DNA of 64,000 bases from Olleya marilimosa CAM030 (GTDB lineage: Bacteria > Bacteroidota > Bacteroidia > Flavobacteriales > Flavobacteriaceae): NCBI RefSeq assembly GCF_000518485.1, contig NZ_KI912443.1:248001-312000 (forward strand), in the 5' to 3' direction. Under the pieces are notes generated by a model, which saw only the letters and a list, made by a program, of their open reading frames with translations, had not been told where the DNA came from and did not search any database. The translations under genes were made by a program, and so were the position numbers. Of the stretch, positions 58,978 to 64,000 are shown one piece after another (position 1 is the first letter of the stretch; each line of letters opens with the position of its first letter).

Positions 58978-59940
58978 ATGAGAGTATTCATTTTAATAAT
59001 ATCATTATTTTTTACATTGTTTTCTTGTCAAGATGATAATAAACAAGCTAGCCAAATAGCAAAGATTAATGTAAATCTTGATGTGGAGCGTTTTGATATC
59101 GCTTTCGCGGAAGCTAAGCCACAGGATTTATCACAATTAAAAAAAACATTTCCATTTATGTTTCCAAAGCAATTTGATGATGACTTTTGGATTCAAAAAA
59201 TGAATGATACGTTACAGATTCAATTAAGTGAAGAGACTATTAAAAAATTTCCAAATCTTAAAACTGAAACTCAAGAGATTAAGCAATTGTTTCAGCATTT
59301 AAAATATTATTTTCCAAATTTTAAAACACCAAGACTTATTACTTCTACCTCTGATGTTGATTACCGTAATAAAGTAATAGTAACAGATACGATTGCTATT
59401 TTAGAATTAGACACTTATTTAGGACCAGATCATTTTTTTTATCAAGGACTACAAACTTACATTACTGCTAACATGAAACCTGAGCAGATTGTAGTAGACT
59501 TGGCAGATGCCTATGCTAAAAAAATGATATTAAATTCCAAAAGATCAAATCTATTAGATGAGATGATTTACTCAGGAAAACTATTGTATTTAAAAGATAT
59601 GATTATACCATTTAAAACAGACGCTCAAAAAATAGGATATACGCAACAGCAGTTAGATTGGGTAACTGTTAACCAGGAGCAAATCTGGCAATACTTTATA
59701 GAAAAAGAGTTGTTGTATAGTACAGATTCTAAATTACCTAATCGTTTTATTAATCCTGCGCCTTTCTCTAAATTTTATTTAGCAGAGATAGATAATGAAT
59801 CACCCGGAAAAGTAGGACAATTTGTAGGCTGGCAAATTGTTAAAGCCTACATGGATAACAATGATGTTACATTAACAGAATTGCTTAACACACCAGCACA
59901 AACCGTATTTAATAAATCTAAATATAAACCAAGACAGTAA
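58978..59940 (+). CDS. gldB: gliding motility lipoprotein GldB
   Basis: 320 residues with a lipobox (FFTLFSCQ, Cys near residue 18). The mature part (VNLDVERFDIAFAEAKPQDLSQLKKTFPFMFP, LDTYLGPDHFFYQG, NRFINPAPFSKFYLAEID) agrees with Flavobacterium GldB, essential for gliding and for stability of the motor/T9SS machinery. Paired with gldC by a TAATG overlap, as in Flavobacterium. TACCTTTG at 58914-58921 may be its -7 box. Confidence 0.93.
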   Translation: MRVFILIISLFFTLFSCQDDNKQASQIAKINVNLDVERFDIAFAEAKPQDLSQLKKTFPFMFPKQFDDDFWIQKMNDTLQIQLSEETIKKFPNLKTETQEIKQLFQHLKYYFPNFKTPRLITSTSDVDYRNKVIVTDTIAILELDTYLGPDHFFYQGLQTYITANMKPEQIVVDLADAYAKKMILNSKRSNLLDEMIYSGKLLYLKDMIIPFKTDAQKIGYTQQQLDWVTVNQEQIWQYFIEKELLYSTDSKLPNRFINPAPFSKFYLAEIDNESPGKVGQFVGWQIVKAYMDNNDVTLTELLNTPAQTVFNKSKYKPRQ

Positions 59941-60272
59941 TGGCTAAAATAACTTCAGAAATAACACTAAAAGTAGAGTTAGACGAAAACAGAGTGCCTG
60001 AAAAATTAAATTGGACAGCACAAGATGGAGGCATAAAAAATGCCGAAGCTAAAGCAATGATGTTATCCGTTTGGGATAATGTAGCACAAGAATCTTTAAG
60101 AATAGATTTATGGACTAAAGATATGCCTGTGGATGAAATGAAAGTGTTTTTTCATCAAACCTTAGTAGCAATGAGTGATACTTTTAATAGAGCCACTCAG
60201 GACGAAAAAATGACTGCTACAATGAAAGATTTTTGTGACTACTTTGCAGATAAATTAGAGCTTAAAAAGTAA
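59940..60272 (+). CDS. gldC: gliding motility protein GldC
   Basis: 110 residues, cytoplasmic (no signal peptide): SEITLKVELDENRVPEKLNWTAQDGGI and LSVWDNVAQESLRIDLWTKDMPVDEMKVFFHQTL are characteristic of GldC, which in Flavobacterium enhances colony spreading. Overlaps the gldB stop by one base. Ends at a strong terminator. Confidence 0.94.
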   Translation: MAKITSEITLKVELDENRVPEKLNWTAQDGGIKNAEAKAMMLSVWDNVAQESLRIDLWTKDMPVDEMKVFFHQTLVAMSDTFNRATQDEKMTATMKDFCDYFADKLELKK

Positions 60273-60294
60273 TTTTTTTTAAATATTTAAGAAT

Positions 60295-60327
60295 AAAAAA
60301 CGCGAACCATTTGGTTCGCGTTTTTTA
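60295..60327. terminator. bidirectional terminator between gldC and pruA
   Basis: AAAAAACGCGAACCA / TGGTTCGCGTTTTTT, 15-bp perfect stem with a TT centre. Confidence 0.92.
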
Positions 60328-60346
60328 TATGTTAGTTTTTATAAAA

Positions 60347-61975
60347 CTATTCTCCTAAAAAAGGATATCTGTAATCTACTGGAGTTACAAAAGTCTCTTT
60401 AATCATTCTTGGAGATACCCAACGTAATAAATTTAAAGCACTACCTGCCTTGTCATTAGTTCCTGATGCTCTTGCACCACCAAATGGTTGTTGTCCAACA
60501 ACAGCTCCTGTAGGCTTATCGTTTATATAGAAGTTTCCAGCACAGTTTTGTAATGCTTTAGTAGCTTCAACTACTGCATATCTATCTTGAGCTAAAATGG
60601 CTCCTGTTAAAGCGTACTCGCTAGTTTGATCTACTAATGTTAATGTTTCAGAAAATTTATCATCATCATATACATAAATTGTAATTACAGGACCAAATAA
60701 TTCTTCACGCATTGTAGTATAGTTAGGATCTTCAGTTACAATAACTGTAGGTTCTATAAAGTAACCTTTAGTTTTGTCATGGTTTCCACCAACTATAATT
60801 TCTACATTACTATCTGCTTTAGCTTGATCTATGTATTTAGCCAATTTATCAAAAGATCCTTCATGTATTACAGCAGTAATAAAGTTGCTTAAATCTTCTG
60901 GAGAACCCATTTTAAAAGAGTTTACATCTTTAATTACATAATCTTTAACTTCATTCCAGATGCTTTTTGAAACATAAGCTCTAGAAGCTGCACTACATTT
61001 TTGTCCTTGAAACTCAAAAGCACCTCTTACAATAGCAGTAGCTACTTGTTTTGGGTGTGCAGTTTTATGTGCTACGATAAAATCTTTTCCACCTGTTTCT
61101 CCAACAATTTTAGGATAAGTTTTATAGTTGTGTATGTTGTTTCCTATTTGTTTCCATAGCTCTTTAAAAACATAAGTAGAACCTGTAAAGTGTAATCCAG
61201 AAAAATCAGGACTAGCTAAAACGGTATCTGTTATCATAACTGGATCACCAAATACAACGTTAATTACACCTGCAGGTACACCTGCTTCTTTAAATACATC
61301 CATGATTACTTTAGCAGAATATATTTGAGAATCACTTGGTTTCCAAACAACAACATTACCCATTAGAGCCATACATGCAGGTAAGTTACCAGCAATAGCA
61401 GTAAAATTAAATGGTGTTACAGCATAAACAAATCCTTCAAGAGGTCTGTATTCTAAACGGTTCCAAGCATCACTTGTACTTTCTGGTTGGTCATGATAGA
61501 TCTCAGTCATGTACTGTACGTTAAAACGTAAAAAGTCAATTAGCTCACAAGCTGCATCGATTTCTGCTTGATGTACAGTTTTTGATTGTGCTATCATTGT
61601 AGCAGCATTAATTTTAGCTCTGTAAGGACCTGCAATTAATTCGGCAGCTTTTAAAAAGATACCAGCTCTATGTTCCCAAGGTGTATCTGCCCAAGCAGTT
61701 CTAGCTTCTAAAGCAGTAGATATTGCCTGGTCAATATGTTTTTTTTCTGCAATAGCGTGTGTTCCAACAACATGTTTATGGTCATGTGGAGGAGACATTG
61801 TATGTGTTTTTTCTGTTTTAACATCTTGCCCATTAATGTACATTGGTACATCAATTTTACTGTTAAACATTGTTTTATATTCGTCTAAAACTGCTGCTCT
61901 TTCTGGAGAGCCAGGAGCGTAACTTTTTACAGGTTCATTAACAGCAATTGGTACATTGAAAAATCCTTTTCCCAT
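60347..61975 (-). CDS. pruA: L-glutamate gamma-semialdehyde dehydrogenase (P5C dehydrogenase)
   Basis: Oxidises glutamate semialdehyde to glutamate in proline breakdown. 542 residues, aldehyde dehydrogenase fold of the stand-alone PruA type: FVYAVTPFNFTAIAGNLPACMAL, VVWKPSD, LHFTGSTYVFKELW, general-base Glu in KIVGETGGKDF, nucleophile Cys in FQGQKCSAASRAYV, and QQPFGGARASGTNDKAGS. Its partner proline dehydrogenase is not in the window. TAACTTTG at 62018-62011 on the minus strand may be its -7 element. Confidence 0.96.
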   Translation of the reverse strand: MGKGFFNVPIAVNEPVKSYAPGSPERAAVLDEYKTMFNSKIDVPMYINGQDVKTEKTHTMSPPHDHKHVVGTHAIAEKKHIDQAISTALEARTAWADTPWEHRAGIFLKAAELIAGPYRAKINAATMIAQSKTVHQAEIDAACELIDFLRFNVQYMTEIYHDQPESTSDAWNRLEYRPLEGFVYAVTPFNFTAIAGNLPACMALMGNVVVWKPSDSQIYSAKVIMDVFKEAGVPAGVINVVFGDPVMITDTVLASPDFSGLHFTGSTYVFKELWKQIGNNIHNYKTYPKIVGETGGKDFIVAHKTAHPKQVATAIVRGAFEFQGQKCSAASRAYVSKSIWNEVKDYVIKDVNSFKMGSPEDLSNFITAVIHEGSFDKLAKYIDQAKADSNVEIIVGGNHDKTKGYFIEPTVIVTEDPNYTTMREELFGPVITIYVYDDDKFSETLTLVDQTSEYALTGAILAQDRYAVVEATKALQNCAGNFYINDKPTGAVVGQQPFGGARASGTNDKAGSALNLLRWVSPRMIKETFVTPVDYRYPFLGE

Positions 61976-62118
61976 GATAAGTGTTGTGTTTTTAGTTTAA
62001 AAAATTACTGCAAAGTTACAATTTTTTGTTGGGTTATTACTGTTAGTAAAACCGTAAAAAAAATGGAACTATTAGTATGAAGGTTGTTTTTGGAAAGTAA
62101 AATTAAGTGGTGTTACTT

Positions 62119-62505
62119 TTAATTAAGTGCAAATGGAGCGCTTAATTTAAAAGTAGGAATGATAACTTCAAAGTTTTTTGCAGTAGTATAATTTACCATA
62201 CTGTAAAAACCTTTCATTGCTCCAAAAGGAGAGGTTAGTAAGCATCCTGAAGTGTAAGTGTGCGTTTCACCTGGTTGTAAAATTGGTTTTTGACCAATAA
62301 CTCCTTCGCCTGAAACTATTTCTATGTTATTTAAAGCATCATAAATAGTCCAATGTCTTGCATTAAGCTGGACAACGTCCTTGCTTTGGTTTTCAATGGT
62401 TACGTTATAGCCAAATGCGAAGTTTATTTTATAGTTTTTATAAAACGTCCCTTCAAACTTAGTTTCGACTGATATTTTTATACCTCTTGTAACTTGCTGC
62501 ACCAT
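62119..62505 (-). CDS. apaG: ApaG protein
   Basis: 128 residues, FN3-like ApaG domain: GIKISVETKFEG, FAFGYNVTIENQSKDVVQLNARHWTIYDA, EVSGEGVIGQKP-like IVSGEGVIGQKPILQPGETHTYTSGCLLTSPFGAMKGFYSM. Named after Co2+/Mg2+ efflux phenotypes; biochemical role unsettled. Single gene. Confidence 0.95.
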   Translation of the reverse strand: MVQQVTRGIKISVETKFEGTFYKNYKINFAFGYNVTIENQSKDVVQLNARHWTIYDALNNIEIVSGEGVIGQKPILQPGETHTYTSGCLLTSPFGAMKGFYSMVNYTTAKNFEVIIPTFKLSAPFALN

Positions 62506-62593
62506 ATTATATGTAGTTGCTTATTGTAAAAATAAGAAATTTATATGTTTATTTTGTCGTTTTTAAGTGATTATACTTACTTAATATGCCACT

Positions 62594-63844
62594 TTAGTTG
62601 GTTATTCCAACCGAGTTAGCTTCGCCTAAACCTATAATTTTATCATATCTAGCTCCTAACTCTCTGTAATACACCAAGACTTTGTAGTTGTTTTCTGTTT
62701 GCCAAAAACTACCTCCTATAGTGTGTTCATCTATTGTTCCATCCTTATCTACAATAGCATATTTATAGTTGTAAAAACCTTGTTTTAATTTTATAGCTAC
62801 GCTGTAAATACCTTCTTCTTCAAAATGCTCAAGTTTAGTTTGTGGTTCAATATGGTAATTGTTAAAGTTTCCAAAAACGTATATGGATTGACCCTCTTTG
62901 ATGTTTGGGTACTGTAATGAAAAATGAACCCAAGCGTAATCTGCTTCTGTATCTGGTTTGTCAGAGTTTAAAGCAGTAATAAAAAAGTTTCCGTTTATAT
63001 CAGGATTGTAGGTGTATTCTAGGTTAGCACGAGAGGTGTTGGTGTACAGATAAGTTTGGTATAAGTCTTCAAGACTAATATATTGCACGCCATTATTTGC
63101 TGCGCGAATTTCTTTGTTTTCAAAACTTAAAAATTCATTTCCGCCAAAAAAGCTAGAAGCTTCATTGTATCTATAGCTTAACTCGTTACCAAGTATATAT
63201 TGAGGTTTTAAGTCTGTAATAGCTGTGTTTAAATTGTTATTTTGAATTATTACTGTTTTTACAGTTTCTTTTGGGTTTACAAATTGTAATTGGCCAGAAC
63301 TTATAGTAATATCTACAGATTGTTTTTGGTCTATGGTTTGGACATCACGAGAGCGTCTTATTTGTAAACCTACGTTAGCTTGTTGCTCGTATACCATAAA
63401 TTTTCTACTAAAAATAATATCATCATAGTCATCATAAATGGTAATGATATAATTTCCTGTAAGTTTGATGCTTTTTGTAAATTGGTTTGGAATGCTGACT
63501 TTATAATGAGAAAAAGTTTGCAAAGTGTTAAAAGAATTTTCGTAGGTTCTAATACGTTGCTCATCAAAACCATCTAAATATTCTGATTCAACTAATATGG
63601 AAGGTGTCCAGTCAAAATTATAGTGCTTAATTTCGTAATAATAATCATCTTCGTTACCATTTAAAACGTCAAACTCTAATAGTATGGGTTGACCTAATTG
63701 TATGATAGGTAGCTGGCTTTCAGGTGTTCCGCCATTAAAATAAATAGTCTTAACGTAATCTGGAGGCGTGATTTCTTCAACTTGTGCAAAACATAAGGAA
63801 GTAATAAAAAAAGTCAGAAAAGTATGTTTAATGTTATTAAGCAT
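62594..63844 (-). CDS. type IX secretion system plug protein (DUF5103)
   Basis: 416 residues, signal peptide ending near SLCFAQ (residue 21). The rest (PPDYVKTIYFNGGTPESQLPIIQLGQPILLEFDVLNGNEDDYYYEIKHYNFDWTPS..., KLTGNYIITIYDDYDD) is the DUF5103 family, now known as the T9SS plug protein that closes the periplasmic side of the SprA translocon. The C-terminal part has a beta-sandwich (SIYVFGNFNNYHIEP, QGFYNYKYAIVDKDG). No sprA nearby. TATCTTTG at 63872-63865 on the minus strand may be its -7 element. Confidence 0.85.
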   Translation of the reverse strand: MLNNIKHTFLTFFITSLCFAQVEEITPPDYVKTIYFNGGTPESQLPIIQLGQPILLEFDVLNGNEDDYYYEIKHYNFDWTPSILVESEYLDGFDEQRIRTYENSFNTLQTFSHYKVSIPNQFTKSIKLTGNYIITIYDDYDDIIFSRKFMVYEQQANVGLQIRRSRDVQTIDQKQSVDITISSGQLQFVNPKETVKTVIIQNNNLNTAITDLKPQYILGNELSYRYNEASSFFGGNEFLSFENKEIRAANNGVQYISLEDLYQTYLYTNTSRANLEYTYNPDINGNFFITALNSDKPDTEADYAWVHFSLQYPNIKEGQSIYVFGNFNNYHIEPQTKLEHFEEEGIYSVAIKLKQGFYNYKYAIVDKDGTIDEHTIGGSFWQTENNYKVLVYYRELGARYDKIIGLGEANSVGITN

Positions 63845-63907
63845 TTACAGGCAGTTTTATACTACAAAGATAAACAAAATCTATGCCTAAAAGTTTTTCT
63901 GTATAAA

Positions 63908-63941
63908 TTGTCAATTAATTACCTATTTATTATTAAATTTG
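63908..63941 (+). promoter_or_regulatory. promoter of a gene beyond the window end
   Basis: TTG (63908-63910), 23 nt, TAAATTTG (63934-63941), a full consensus match on the plus strand. No start codon with a following frame is visible before 64000, so the gene lies to the right. Confidence 0.5.
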
Positions 63942-64000
63942 CACGGATTTTTAAGCCTATAAAAATCACAATCAGTATAACTATTAACCAATAGATTTAT

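Noticed and set aside
1-64000. CRISPR arrays, prophage, insertion sequences, tRNA or rRNA genes, toxin-antitoxin or restriction systems
   Set aside because: No regularly spaced repeats, transposase, integrase, phage structural genes or RNA-gene sequences were recognised anywhere on either strand.

Overview
The window is a stretch of chromosome from a low-GC Bacteroidetes of the family Flavobacteriaceae (genus not determinable by eye). The evidence is the gene content: gliding and type IX secretion genes (gldA, gldB, gldC, a PorT/SprT-like barrel, a T9SS plug protein, a T9SS-sorted surface protein), a lipidated TamA-like Omp85 protein, split methionine synthase and a menaquinone UbiE. Promoters are of the Bacteroidetes type (TTG, about 20 nt, TAnnTTTG), and Shine-Dalgarno sequences are essentially absent. 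Genes are densely packed in short operons with ATGA or TAATG overlaps. Strong hairpin terminators, often shared by convergent genes, separate the units. No rRNA, tRNA, CRISPR, prophage or insertion sequence was recognised.

Layout. 1-7.3 kb: accD, fba, tamL-like, trmH, and ubiE-porT. 7.3-11 kb: trkA-trkH potassium uptake and two small membrane-protein genes. 11-16 kb: fatty acid desaturase-aminotransferase, rsmG, and metK behind a SAM-II-type riboswitch. 16-18.6 kb: ppc. 18.8-26.7 kb: methionine operon behind a SAM-I riboswitch (metY, osmC-like, metX, split metH, metF). 26.7-30.4 kb: Rrf2 regulator and sulfate assimilation (DUF2061, cysH, cysD, cysN). 30.4-33.2 kb: PagL-like protein, GIN-domain lipoprotein, gldA. 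33.3-37.5 kb: aromatic amino-acid operon (pheA, aminotransferase, tyrA, DAHP synthase-chorismate mutase) behind an attenuator that I read as encoding a Phe/Tyr/Trp-rich leader peptide. 37.5-45.8 kb: rsgA-dtd, DUF3857 protein, MazG-like, aroA, queA, rlmN. 45.9-50.7 kb: T9SS surface protein, polyprenyl synthase, and an ECF sigma/anti-sigma/outer-membrane operon. 50.7-54.3 kb: a structured intergenic RNA candidate followed by speA-speB-deoxyhypusine synthase-like polyamine genes. 54.3-64 kb: small proteins, dnaG, an atypical response regulator, nadE, gldBC, pruA, apaG and the T9SS plug.

The central theme is sulfur, methionine and SAM supply. Sulfate is activated and reduced (cysDNH), incorporated into O-acetylhomoserine (metX, metY), methylated (metH, metF) and activated to SAM (metK). 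Two SAM riboswitch classes and an Rrf2 regulator sit at the entry points.

The least ordinary observations are: the aromatic leader-peptide attenuator; the structured RNA upstream of speA; a shared ECF-type promoter (TGTAAC/GGCAAC - N16/17 - CGTC) before the sigma operon and before a distant 82-residue membrane protein; three copies of a dispersed repeat with inverted GCGTTA/TAACGC ends that co-vary; a palindromic repeat inserted in frame into metH; AccD and DnaG that have lost all their zinc ligands; and a response regulator with Glu in place of the phosphoacceptor Asp.
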